A stretch of DNA of 64,000 nt, taken from assembly GCF_017591425.1 (NCBI RefSeq), contig NW_024465886.1, forward strand, positions 248,001 to 312,000. Reading direction: 5' to 3'. Position 1 is the first letter of the stretch, and each line of letters begins with the position of its first letter. Source of the stretch: Ochotona curzoniae. Taxonomy: Eukaryota; Chordata; Mammalia; Lagomorpha; Ochotonidae. Under the pieces are notes generated by a model. The model was not told the DNA's origin. It saw only the letters and a list, made by a program, of their open reading frames with translations, and ran no database searches. The position numbers were made by a program, and so were the translations under genes. Positions 61,501 to 64,000 of this stretch are shown here, piece by piece.

Positions 61501-63458
61501 TGACTGCGAGGCTGTGGCATATTTATTTATTTCAATGGGATATCATTTTTATGAGCCTCGAGACATTCTTAGTCTGTTTTGTATTCTTAAAAAATGTTTG
61601 ATGAACACATACTACCTGTATACCTTTAAGAGGCCCAGGGCGACATCTCAACAGATGCATACATGTAAACGGACCAGACCAGGAAATCAGCAGCTCTACT
61701 TTCTAGTGAGCCACGAAAATCTTTAAACAAAGAAATGAACGAGTGAATACAATATCTCATCAACCCTAAAGAGGAGGAAATTTCCATTTCAAAATGGTGG
61801 AAATAACATCTTAAAAAGCGTATGCCATGCCCTCTCTTTAAACCCAATCAGGGATCAATTCTTCCACAGTTACAAACTCCGTGGTGAGCAAGTTGTGCAT
61901 CGTGGCTCTAAACCACCTGATCAGCTCATCTTTGCATTCGGGTCAAAGGTAGTTCCACCTGCTAGGAAGGACAAGTTTATGATGAGTATGCTGTTTCTTT
62001 AGAAATTGACTCCCTGACTCAACCATGAAATGCATGGTTAGGATATGATTTTCTTCTTCTTCTATATAACCCTCAGAAAAGATCATCTTACATAGATAAA
62101 CTACTCCCTTTTCTTATTCCTCTCCACCGTGAAAGCAGAATCTCCGAATGCAGCTGCCTGCCTGTTACCTTATCAATTAAAAGCAGGGATACATGAAATT
62201 AATTTTTCAACAAACAACAACAAAACACTGAGACGTGCACAGGCACCTGCTAGGCCAACAGCTCCGTCTACGACAGGTTGGCAGCCTGCGTCTCTGCTTT
62301 TGGAGCCTGGCAGCCAAGCCCCATGAAAGGGTCCATCAGTGTTGTTTTAATGGAGTCTGCATTTGGGTGATCTCTGAGAGTGTTATCACCTTGGAAACAT
62401 GACAGCAGGCTCCCTGAACATGCAAAAAAAGAGAAAGGCTGTTTTTTAACCACAGTAGAAAAATAGGGCTTAGTTACCCTTAAGTGTCAGAACTGTGACT
62501 GGATAACCCTTTCAATCAGCAGTTGTCTTTCCCCTGAGAAGTTACAAATAGATGGCTTTTGCTAAAGAAATGGTAGTGGGGAAACCACTCAAAATTATCC
62601 TAGTGCTGTATTTATCGTATCCATTCCTTCCTCTAGAAATCAAGGGCTACCAGCCCGGCCAGGTAACGTTAACACGTTACCGTCTGTACACACCCGACAT
62701 CAGCCCAGCAGAAAACCGATGGTGGAGAAAGTGCAGAAGACACAGAAGACATTTTGAAACTTCAAATGGAACTGAATGCTTTGATGCAAATATTCACGTA
62801 CGTGTGTGTGTGTGAGAGAGAGAGAGAGGAATGAATATTAATTTCTCGGACTATCCTAATATTACAAGTTGTCCAGCCTGCCTGAATCATTAGAACACTG
62901 TCTCTGTTGAATGATTTGAGTGAAAGCAGTTGGTTACTCCAGGTAGGGAATGGATTAAACAACATCCTTCAAATACTCCCCTTTTTCGTTTCCTTCACAG
63001 TGAATTCAACCAAATTTATGGAGTGCTACCCTGTGCCAGGCGTCAGAGACACAAAAATGAATGAAGCCACGCTTGTTAAGGATCTCCCTCAAGATTTGGG
63101 CGCCTGGGGAGTGGGCACGGGGGTCTGTCAGAGCAAATCCCGCTGCTCCTGGCTTAGCTCAGCTCAGAACCCCGACGCCAGCGTTCCCGGGTTCTCCAAC
63201 AAGCAAATGTCCAAGTTCAACTCCGGGGCCACTGCGCTCGCTCTGCACCGAGCCAAGCCCCGGCTCCGCAGCGCATCGCGCTGCGTTCCTTCCACCTGTC
63301 TGTCTGCGGGGACACCAGACCTCGAGCCCACTTACTTTGCCGCTGTCACTGACGCCGAGGAGGTGATCCCGGAGCACCTCCATGGGGCAAGTCCAAGTGG
63401 AGTGGACGAAAGTCCCTCGGAAGATGTGCGCTAGAGACGGCATCCGGGCGGCACACAT
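10494..63458 (-). CDS. GDA: Guanine deaminase (GDA / cypin), complete CDS in 14 exons
   Basis: Zinc-dependent amidohydrolase that deaminates guanine to xanthine in the cytosol. In neurons the family member cypin also binds PSD-95 and promotes microtubule assembly. The CDS is the join of 63458-63336, 43221-43133, 37530-37359, 34065-33978, 31947-31842, 27473-27446, 25588-25481, 23841-23734, 22183-22086, 19517-19450, 17731-17585, 14147-14017, 12236-12209 and 10564-10494. The lengths total 1365 nt, 454 aa plus TAA, equal to the human protein as I remember it. All introns are GT..AG and phases are continuous. Visible metal ligands are His82 and His84 (HIH, exon 3), His240 (SHISE, exon 8), His279 (MAHGC, exon 9) and Asp330 (split over exons 10/11). 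Arg213 is present in PRFS, and Glu243 in HISE is the likely proton shuttle. The protein ends in SSSV, a class I PDZ ligand. There are no stops or frameshifts. Residue roles come from family knowledge; alignment was by eye. Confidence 0.97.
11011..11035. repeat. TAAG/TAAA microsatellite
   Basis: Short (TAAG)n grading into (TAAA)n. Confidence 0.7.
11036..11700 (+). mobile_element. Old L1 3' end fragment
   Basis: Contains hallmarks of L1 ORF2 end and 3' UTR: AGGAAATGCAAATCAAAACC near the start, then CTCATTTGTATGTGGCGTCT and GGTTACCAGGAGCTGGG. Heavily diverged and not coding. Confidence 0.75.
12209..12236 (-). CDS. GDA: GDA coding exon 13, 28-nt microexon (residues 423-432)
   Basis: 28 nt, acceptor TTTTCCACTTCAG|GCTG, donor TATCTAG|GTAAGT, leaving one base of codon 432. 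It encodes AVIQKFLYL(G). It is the second exon of exactly 28 nt in the gene and fits the phase of both neighbours. Confidence 0.93.
12345..12455 (+). mobile_element. CSINE2-like 3' fragment
   Basis: CTGGGTTCCTGCC, TTGTTCCTGGCTCCTGCCTT and GGCCCAGCTCAGCCC resemble the 3' half of an older CSINE subfamily. Confidence 0.5.
12456..13130. mobile_element. Probable lagomorph interspersed repeat, family uncertain
   Basis: The segment with TTTCATAGGCTCTGGGATTC, CCATGGTGGATTTCTCCACC and TTCTTGGGGAGACCATCTCT resembles a repeat I associate with lagomorph genomes, possibly L1-derived. No coding capacity. The assignment rests on memory of similar sequence. Confidence 0.4.
13555..13820 (+). mobile_element. 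MIR
   Basis: TAGCATAATGGTCAAGAGCC, CTGGGTTTCAGTCC, TGAATCATTTAACATTCCTT and GATGATTAAATAAAGTTATG follow the MIR consensus in order over its whole length. Confidence 0.85.
14017..14147 (-). CDS. GDA: GDA coding exon 12 (residues 379-422)
   Basis: 131 nt, acceptor CCCCCTCTGTAG|CACTG, donor TCTGAG|GTAGGT, phase 0 end. It encodes ALGLENEIGNFEVGKEFDAL, then LINPKASDSPIDLFYGDFVG and ELSE, the C-terminal return to the beta domain. A 16-unit minisatellite starts about 210 nt upstream of its acceptor. Confidence 0.96.
14148..17584 (-). other. GDA: GDA intron 11 (3.4 kb)
   Basis: Dominated by the 38-bp minisatellite at 14357-14961. From 15000 to 17580 it is AT-rich unique sequence with no repeat or gene that I recognise. 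Confidence 0.8.
14357..14961. repeat. 38-bp minisatellite, 16 units, intron 11
   Basis: Unit begins CCCTCGCCACCAYGGTCAAG and ends GTGTCCGTG. Units 1-16 carry C or T at the Y position in the order C C T T T T* T T C C C C T T T T*, where * also has GGATCTGGGGG for GGTCCTGAGGG. Units 1-6 and 11-16 share the same pattern. Confidence 0.97.
17585..17731 (-). CDS. GDA: GDA coding exon 11 (residues 330-379)
   Basis: 147 nt, acceptor TTACCTGCCACAG|ATGTC, donor AGCCAAG|GTAATG, leaving one base of codon 379. It encodes DVAGGYSSSMLDAIRRAMMV, then SNILLINKVNEKSLTLKEVF and RLATLGGSQ. Asp330 completes the metal site. Ser337 replaces a Tyr that I recall in human. Confidence 0.97.
18230..18480 (+). mobile_element. 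Possible SINE relic
   Basis: The end (GGGAATAAACCAGCGGATGG) resembles the CSINE 3' part. It also holds a 24-bp direct duplication GATTCCAGCACATTCCC at about 18299-18345. Weak. Confidence 0.3.
19096..19397 (+). mobile_element. CSINE, near full length
   Basis: Starts GGGCCCAGTGTGGTGGCATA, has the GGTTCATGTCCTGG box region and ends GAAATAAGTCTTAAAAAA. Antisense to GDA and about 50 nt from the exon 10 donor. Confidence 0.85.
19450..19517 (-). CDS. GDA: GDA coding exon 10 (residues 307-330)
   Basis: 68 nt, acceptor CTCTCCACAG|GCTCA. The donor is ACAG|GTCTGT, weak at +3/+4 although +5 is G. It encodes LSSGVLNVLEVLKHEVKIGL then GT and the first base of Asp330, the last metal ligand. Two plus-strand SINEs lie about 50 nt and 75-80 nt from its two ends. 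Skipping would shift the frame. Confidence 0.95.
19518..22085 (-). other. GDA: GDA intron 9 (2.6 kb)
   Basis: A diverged plus-strand CSINE2-like copy (19596-19815) sits just upstream of exon 10 in gene sense. A T18 run is at about 21457-21474. 19900-21450 and 21500-22085 show nothing recognisable. Confidence 0.8.
19596..19815 (+). mobile_element. Diverged CSINE2-like copy
   Basis: TAAAGCCACAGCCTGTGACC, CCCAGCTCCCTGCTAAAG, GAAAGCTCCTGGCTTTGG and CCATTTTGGCCATCTGGGTA follow an older CSINE subfamily in order. Antisense to GDA, about 78 nt upstream (in gene sense) of exon 10. Confidence 0.7.
22086..22183 (-). CDS. GDA: GDA coding exon 9 (residues 275-307)
   Basis: 98 nt, acceptor CTCTCCCCAG|ACAGT, donor CTGTC|GTAAGT, leaving two bases of codon 307 (Ser). 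It encodes TVMAHGCYLSAEELRTFSER then GASIAHCPNSNLS. His279 is a metal ligand, and the AHCPNSN strand is a hallmark of the family. Confidence 0.96.
22578..22903 (+). mobile_element. CSINE, full length, young
   Basis: Starts GGGCCCGGCGCAAGGGTGCA, has GGTTCTAATCC and ends with an AAATAAATCTTTAAG tail. AAAAAGTTTTTT duplicates flank it (22566-22577, 22904-22915). Confidence 0.92.
22914..23205 (-). mobile_element. CSINE, older subfamily
   Basis: TTTATTTGAAATGCAGAGTT, ATCTTCCATCCCCTGGTTTA and AGTGGCCGCAATGGTCAGAG mark the antisense 3' part; it ends CCCCAAGGTGCTGGCC. Head-to-head with the preceding CSINE. Confidence 0.8.
23734..23841 (-). CDS. GDA: GDA coding exon 8 (residues 239-274), HISE motif
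   Basis: 108 nt, phase 0 at both ends. Acceptor TTTCCTGCAG|AGCC, donor AATAAG|GTAAAT. It begins SHISENCEEVQAVKNLYPSY. His240 is a zinc ligand and Glu243 the general acid/base. Residue 245 is Cys where human has Arg (from memory), two residues past the catalytic Glu. Confidence 0.96.
23842..25480 (-). other. GDA: GDA intron 7 (1.6 kb)
   Basis: A diverged minus-strand CSINE lies at about 24008-24260. The remainder is AT-rich and shows nothing recognisable. Confidence 0.8.
24008..24260 (-). mobile_element. Diverged CSINE fragment
   Basis: CTTTTATTCATATGAAAGGC then AGAGAGGGACACAGAGAAAT is the antisense tail of an older CSINE. The distal part is poorly preserved. Confidence 0.55.
25481..25588 (-). 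CDS. GDA: GDA coding exon 7 (residues 203-238)
   Basis: 108 nt, phase 0 at both ends. Acceptor TCTCACCTCCAG|TACCC, donor ATTCAG|GTGGGT. It encodes YPRVKPIVTPRFSLSCSETL and ends GLHIQ. Arg213 in PRFS contacts substrate in the family. Because both ends are phase 0, skipping would delete 36 residues in frame. Confidence 0.96.
25589..27445 (-). other. GDA: GDA intron 6 (1.9 kb)
   Basis: An antisense L1 3' relic lies at about 26790-27180. 25600-26780 shows no repeat or gene that I recognise. Confidence 0.8.
26790..27180 (-). mobile_element. Old L1 3' relic, antisense
   Basis: TTTCATTTAGCATGACGTCC, GGCTGAATAATATCGCTTTG and GATTGCTGGGTTAC are complements of conserved L1 ORF2/3' UTR blocks. Confidence 0.7.
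27446..27473 (-). CDS. GDA: GDA coding exon 6, 28-nt microexon (residues 193-202)
   Basis: Only 28 nt: acceptor CTGCCTTTCAG|GTTTG, donor GGAAC|GTAAGT, ending phase 0. It encodes (R)FVSEMLQRN and bridges exons 5 and 7 exactly in phase. Its small size needs strong splice sites, which it has. Confidence 0.93.
27925..28030 (+). mobile_element. CSINE 3' fragment
   Basis: ACCACTGTGGCCACTTGGGA, ACTGAAC and the CTCTGTCTCTATCTCTCC stretch match the end of a CSINE. Confidence 0.5.
28276..28597 (+). mobile_element. CSINE, full length, very young
   Basis: The closest to consensus in the window: GGCCCGGCACGGTGGCGCAG start, intact B-box GGTTCTAATCC, ending AAATAAATCTTTAAAAAAA. A perfect 15-bp duplication TAAAAGTTTCATTGG flanks it at 28261-28275 and 28598-28612. 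Confidence 0.95.
28690..28830 (+). mobile_element. L1 3' fragment
   Basis: CAATGGAATATTACTCAGCC then ATAAATAAGAAGCC and ACATCACATGTTCTCTCTTC is the conserved end of L1 ORF2/3' UTR. Confidence 0.8.
29421..29580 (+). mobile_element. CSINE2-like 3' fragment
   Basis: GGGAGGCAGTGGTGATGGCT, GTGGGAGACTTAGATTGGG and AGTGAACCAGTAAGTGGC match the older CSINE 3' half. Confidence 0.6.
30110..30330 (-). mobile_element. Diverged CSINE fragment
   Basis: GAAAGACACAGAGAAAGGGC, GTGCTCACAATGGTCAGGGC and CCAAAGCCAGGAGTCGAGAA resemble the antisense 3' part of an older CSINE. Confidence 0.5.
30395..30510 (-). mobile_element. MIR fragment
   Basis: CTTGCTCACAGTCACACGGC then GGCAGAAGCAGGATTTCAAA is the antisense MIR core. 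Confidence 0.5.
31842..31947 (-). CDS. GDA: GDA coding exon 5 (residues 158-193)
   Basis: 106 nt, acceptor TTGTTTCACAG|ATAAA, donor CAGAG|GTAAGC, leaving two bases of codon 193 (Arg). It encodes DKFGQRAFVGKVCMDLND then AVPEYKETTEESVKETQR. This matches the family with a few conservative changes. Confidence 0.95.
31948..33977 (-). other. GDA: GDA intron 4 (2.0 kb)
   Basis: Holds a plus-strand L2 3' relic at about 33020-33670. The rest (31948-33000) shows nothing I recognise. Confidence 0.8.
33020..33670 (+). mobile_element. L2 3' relic
   Basis: TTTACTCACTCCTGATCTTT and, at the end, CTCCTCAAGGGCACAGAAAT, AACATCTAGCACAGTGGCCT and ACATTTGTTGACTATAAT follow the L2 3' end order. Confidence 0.6.
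33978..34065 (-). CDS. GDA: GDA coding exon 4 (residues 129-158)
   Basis: 88 nt, acceptor TTATTTTTAG|AGAAG, donor ACAG|GTGAGC, leaving one base of codon 158 (Asp). It encodes RRTLKNGTTTACYFGTIHTD then SSLLLAEIT, the barrel strand after the HIH motif. A mammal-typical Ala after CYF is Gly here. Confidence 0.95.
34066..37358 (-). other. GDA: GDA intron 3 (3.3 kb)
   Basis: Mostly unique AT-rich sequence. The only repeat I recognise is a minus-strand MIR relic at about 36910-37120. Confidence 0.8.
36910..37120 (-). mobile_element. MIR, antisense
   Basis: CCATGTGCTAGGTACTATTT, TAACTCGAATTATCATAACA, GGAAGTAGGCACTATCATTA and GCAGATGTGGAAAGTGAG match the MIR complement. Confidence 0.7.
37359..37530 (-). 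CDS. GDA: GDA coding exon 3 (residues 71-128), HIH zinc motif
   Basis: 172 nt. The acceptor is CATTTGCAG|TGAG and the donor GTTGTC|GTGAGT, phase 0. It contains MPGLVDAHIHAPQY, the signature that opens the TIM barrel of amidohydrolases. His82 and His84 bind zinc. Pro86 replaces the human Ser, as I recall it. DLPLLEWLNKYTFP and DFAEEVYTRVV follow and are strongly conserved. Confidence 0.97.
38576..39052. repeat. 84-bp dimeric minisatellite, about 5.7 units, intron 2
   Basis: Unit starts GTACACACCAGGGACGGGGC; starts are at 38576, 38659, 38743, 38827, 38911 and 38995. Units alternate between AGCCAGCATACACTG (units 1, 3, 5) and AGCCATCGAACACTG (units 2, 4). The period of 84 keeps all frames open on both strands. 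Confidence 0.95.
39075..39260 (+). mobile_element. MIR relic
   Basis: GACTTCCTGGATTTGAAGTC, GACATGTTACTTAACC and AGTTTCCCTTATAG match MIR in order. Confidence 0.55.
40086..40411 (-). mobile_element. CSINE, full length, young
   Basis: Left end TTTTAAGATTTATTTATTTT, GTCAGATATACAGAAAGGAG; right end CTAGGCCACGCCGCCAGGCC. CTCTCCTGCTTC occurs at both flanks (40067-40078, 40412-40423). Confidence 0.92.
40424..40443. repeat. T-tract beside the CSINE
   Basis: About 20 consecutive T, followed by another copy of the target sequence (CCTCCTGCTTCATTTT). Confidence 0.85.
41605..41651. repeat. CA-rich microsatellite
   Basis: Interrupted (CA)n with CAGACA units, giving a UG-rich run in GDA pre-mRNA. Confidence 0.85.
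41965..42168. repeat. 68-bp tandem triplicate, intron 2
   Basis: Three units starting CTCTCACCCCACCCGCTGCA at 41965, 42033 and 42101, a few substitutions apart. C-rich on the plus strand. Confidence 0.95.
43133..43221 (-). CDS. GDA: GDA coding exon 2 (residues 42-71)
   Basis: 89 nt. The acceptor is a TTTC-rich pyrimidine tract ending TTTAAAG|ATA. The donor is CACCA|GTAAGT, leaving two bases of codon 71 (His). It encodes IVFLEAASQQERLAKEWCF and on to RELSH, part of the N-terminal beta domain of the amidohydrolase fold. A CSINE in gene orientation ends about 120 nt upstream of the acceptor. Confidence 0.95.
43341..43662 (-). mobile_element. CSINE, near full length
   Basis: Left end AAAGATTTATTTTATTTTTA, right end GACCACGCCGCCAGGCC. 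In gene orientation, its A-tail ending about 120 nt before exon 2. Imperfect duplicate CTCATTTA flanks. Confidence 0.9.
44600..44840 (+). mobile_element. Diverged CSINE 3' part
   Basis: CTTCCAGCTGGAAGACCCAG, CTGACTCAGCCCTGGCTATC and CTGCCTTTCAAATAAATAAA match an older CSINE. Confidence 0.65.
46310..46640 (+). mobile_element. Old L1 3' relic
   Basis: TAGACAATGGCTAAATAAAC, TGCAGTATATCCGGACAATG and the AAAACCATAGAGACAAAAGT region follow L1 3' blocks loosely. Confidence 0.55.
47148..47380 (+). mobile_element. CSINE with internal deletions
   Basis: Starts GGGCCCGGCGCGGTAGCCTA; recognisable to CCCTTTCCAATAAAAATTAA. Parts of the middle and 3' region are missing. Confidence 0.8.
47572..47996. repeat. 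Core-plus-G-tract minisatellite, 12 units, intron 1
   Basis: A nearly invariant core CCCACTGTGTGACTTGTAAG then GCTGG, followed by a variable G-rich spacer (from GGGGA to GGGGGGGGGG). Unit length ranges from about 32 to 38 bp because only the spacer varies. Confidence 0.93.
49100..49850 (+). mobile_element. MLT1-type MaLR LTR, split by a CSINE
   Basis: CCCTGCTGACACCTTGATTT, GATTCCAGAATTGTGAAAC and, past the SINE, AAGCCATCAAGATTGTGGTG match the MLT1 LTR 3' end. Ancient solo LTR, no genes. A CSINE occupies 49442-49772. Confidence 0.65.
49442..49772 (-). mobile_element. CSINE inside the MLT1 LTR
   Basis: Left end TTAATTAATTTATTGTGTTG, middle CCAGGCCACAGGCAGGGAGC (after altering one base relative to others), right end CCACACCAGGCCC. 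Confidence 0.85.
50510..50820 (-). mobile_element. CSINE, older subfamily
   Basis: TTTTTTAATTTGAAAGGCTC, GAGAGACAGAGAGCATGGGG, GCTTTCCCAGGACCTAAGC; ends TCACTATGCTGGCCC. Confidence 0.8.
51455..51770 (+). mobile_element. CSINE2-like element
   Basis: TTTGATCTAGCAATGAAAGT, GGGTTCAATCCCCAGCTCC (B-box like) and GAGCAAATCAGCAAATGGGA follow the older CSINE2 order. Confidence 0.7.
52213..52390. repeat. 12-bp based tandem array rich in GGATCC
   Basis: Built from CAGTGGATCCCA with interspersed GGCCCCT and TCT variants. Seven exact GGATCC sites occur in about 170 bp. Confidence 0.9.
52400..53400 (+). mobile_element. L2 relic split by a CSINE
   Basis: CACCCTGAGCTTCCTCTCTG on the left, and AACTTTGCACATGCTTTCCC then GTTCAAACGTCACTTCATAT on the right, are L2 3' blocks. 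The middle 52720-53015 is a SINE. Confidence 0.6.
52720..53015 (-). mobile_element. Diverged CSINE inside L2
   Basis: Antisense tail AAATTTTTACTTAGAGGCAC, CTCCCACGTGGGCAGCAGG and end CATTGCCAGGCCAC. Confidence 0.6.
53820..54010 (-). mobile_element. Possible L2/MIR relics
   Basis: TTTGTGCAAAAGCACTATAT, GGTCTGCCATGTTCCAGG and CAAGTAAATTGCCATCTTAT are loosely MIR/L2-like. Confidence 0.35.
54262..54515 (-). mobile_element. Diverged CSINE
   Basis: GATGTTTATTCATTTTAAAG, AGAGATCTTCCATTCATTGG and GGACTTGGGCCATCTTCC mark the antisense element. Confidence 0.65.
54965..55390 (+). mobile_element. Old L1 3' end
   Basis: GATGAATGGACAAACAAAAT, GTGGTATATCCTGCAATGA, GTGGTTGCCAATAAAGGG and GGTATTTTACCATCATTAAG follow L1 3' order. 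Confidence 0.75.
55415..55730 (-). mobile_element. Diverged CSINE with internal 17-bp expansion
   Basis: Antisense tail TATTTTATTTATTTAAATAG, GAGAGACAGGGACCTTCCAT and GGTGAAGCCAGGAGCC. The middle is replaced by tandem units (next entry). Confidence 0.6.
55561..55628. repeat. 17-bp tandem repeat, about 4 units, inside a CSINE
   Basis: Unit AGGTTCTGCCTCCCTGC repeated, the last incomplete. Confidence 0.9.
56327..56750. repeat. Homopurine GGAGA/GGGGA tract, about 420 bp, intron 1
   Basis: Nearly all purine on the plus strand. 56551-56694 is uninterrupted purine (144 bp), of which 56571-56650 is 16 perfect GGAGA units. GDA pre-mRNA is therefore a CU tract here. Confidence 0.97.
57756..58062 (+). 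mobile_element. CSINE with perfect target duplication
   Basis: Starts GGGCCCGGCACAGTAGCC, has GGTTCTAATCC, ends AATAAATCTTTTTTTA. AAAAGTTTCAGATTTT flanks it at 57740-57755 and 58063-58078. Confidence 0.93.
59858..59900. repeat. A-rich tract
   Basis: AAAAAAC-type low-complexity run on the plus strand. Confidence 0.7.
60748..61083 (+). mobile_element. CSINE, near full length
   Basis: Starts CAGGGCTGGCCTATTAGCTC, has CGAGTTCATGTCCCAGCTGC and ends AAAATAAATAAATATTAAAA followed by an AAGC microsatellite. Confidence 0.85.
62801..62829. repeat. TG/AG microsatellite
   Basis: (TG)n followed by (AG)n, 29 bp. Confidence 0.85.
62985..63090 (-). mobile_element. L2 3' relic near the promoter
   Basis: AATTTATGGAGTGCTACCCT, GTGCCAGGCGTCAGAGACAC and AAAAATGAATGAAGCC are the antisense L2 end. 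Confidence 0.5.
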
Positions 63459-63700
63459 GGCAGCGGCTCAGCACCGCGAGGGGCTCGCCGGCCGAGCAGG
63501 GCGCACGGGGCGGAGGCGCGACTGGGGCTCCCTGCGGCTGCGGGCGCTGCGGAGCGGGCACTGGCTCCCAGGGCGCGCTGCCCCCGCTTCCCCTGGCGAT
63601 CGCCTGCCCCCTGCAGGCCGCGCCCAGGGGCCGGCTCCCTGCCGCCTCAATGCCAATAGGATGTTTCTCCCGCGCGTTGGCTTCCGCGCTCCGCTGGGGT
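63110..63700. promoter_or_regulatory. GDA: CpG-rich promoter region of GDA
   Basis: GC-rich with dense CpG dinucleotides, covering exon 1 and the sequence just upstream, in sharp contrast to the AT-rich flanks. It contains GGGGCGGAG (GC box, 63507-63515) and a CCAAT pentamer on the plus strand at 63653-63657, inverted relative to the gene. No TATA box is evident. The transcription start is probably between about 63520 and 63640 (inference). Confidence 0.7.
63336..63458 (-). CDS. GDA: GDA coding exon 1 (residues 1-41)
   Basis: Starts at ATG 63458-63456 with G at -3 (GCCATGT), an adequate Kozak context. It begins MCAARMPSLA and ends GVSDSGK. The donor AAA|GTAAGT is at 63335 and ends in phase 0. 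The start is chosen because it matches the conserved N-terminus and gives exactly 454 residues. An in-frame Met6 follows but is less likely. It lies inside the CpG-rich segment. Confidence 0.95.
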
Positions 63701-64000
63701 GTGGTTTTTCTTCCCACCTTTGCGTTAGTTTGCGATGTGTTAACTCTTTGAGTTATCAAAATCAGCCTCTCTACCTTTCTGTAACTGGCACGCGCAGAAC
63801 TGTGTTTGCCCGCCCGTTCTGCCCCTTAAACTCTGACCGGCCACTGGTTTCTTCCACCTGCAGCTCCCACGTTACGAATTTGGGGAAGTTCAGGAACAGG
63901 TGAAAGGTCGGCTGGATTGGACCGGTTTCGTTTTAGCTTTTGCGAGCTGTGGAATATGTTCGGTTCTCATACGAGTTTCTGGAAGCTTGGCTTATCTATC
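63701..64000. other. Upstream flank of GDA
   Basis: Moderate-GC sequence beyond the CpG-rich core. I see no gene, SINE or tandem repeat in it. Confidence 0.5.

Larger units (their letters stand above)
43222..63335 (-). other. GDA: GDA intron 1 (20.1 kb)
   Basis: The longest intron, and the most repeat-laden. It holds CSINEs on both strands, an MLT1 LTR and an L2 (each split by a SINE), old L1 tails, a core-plus-G-tract minisatellite at 47.6-48.0 kb, a 12-bp array at 52.2-52.4 kb and the homopurine tract at 56.3-56.7 kb. Between these, notably 45.0-46.3, 58.1-60.7 and 61.1-62.8 kb, I recognise nothing specific. Confidence 0.85.

Noticed and set aside
63346..63903. Overlapping open frames on both strands upstream of GDA exon 1
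   Set aside because: GC-rich CpG-island sequence suppresses stops; no conserved protein recognised.

Overview
This window is vertebrate nuclear DNA, almost certainly from a lagomorph and most likely a pika (Ochotona). It carries about two dozen copies of a tRNA-derived SINE of the lagomorph C-repeat (CSINE) type, with the form I associate with pika. Old MIR, L2, L1 and MLT1 relics, long introns with GT..AG splice sites and a CpG-rich promoter complete the picture. There are no prokaryotic genes and no CRISPR array.

The only gene I can support is guanine deaminase (GDA, also called cypin or nedasin), on the minus strand. It runs from a CpG-rich promoter near 63.4-63.7 kb to a stop codon at 10494 and a probable poly(A) signal at 6967-6972. 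I resolved all 14 coding exons by splice site and reading phase. They sum to 1365 nt, which is 454 codons plus stop, with every zinc ligand of the family present. The enzyme converts guanine to xanthine and ammonia in purine catabolism. The C-terminal SSSV is the PDZ-binding tail reported for the neuronal PSD-95 interactor cypin.

Layout: 1-6950 is gene-free DNA downstream of GDA. It holds four CSINEs and three strong CTCF-like motifs in a divergent arrangement. 6951-10493 is the probable 3' UTR, free of SINEs but with a small minisatellite. 10494-63458 is the coding span with 13 introns. Intron 1 is 20 kb and rich in repeats. 63459-64000 is the 5' UTR, promoter and upstream flank.

The locus is unusually rich in tandem repeats: periods of 38 bp (with higher-order structure), 84 bp (dimeric), 68 bp, 39 bp inside a SINE, 17 bp inside a SINE, 51/36 bp, a core-plus-variable-G-tract array, a 12-bp array rich in GGATCC, and a long homopurine tract. 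Several have periods divisible by three, which creates long but meaningless open frames. I found no convincing new biological system. The most interesting leads are the CTCF cluster, exon 10 (68 nt, weak donor, between two SINEs) and the structured minisatellites.
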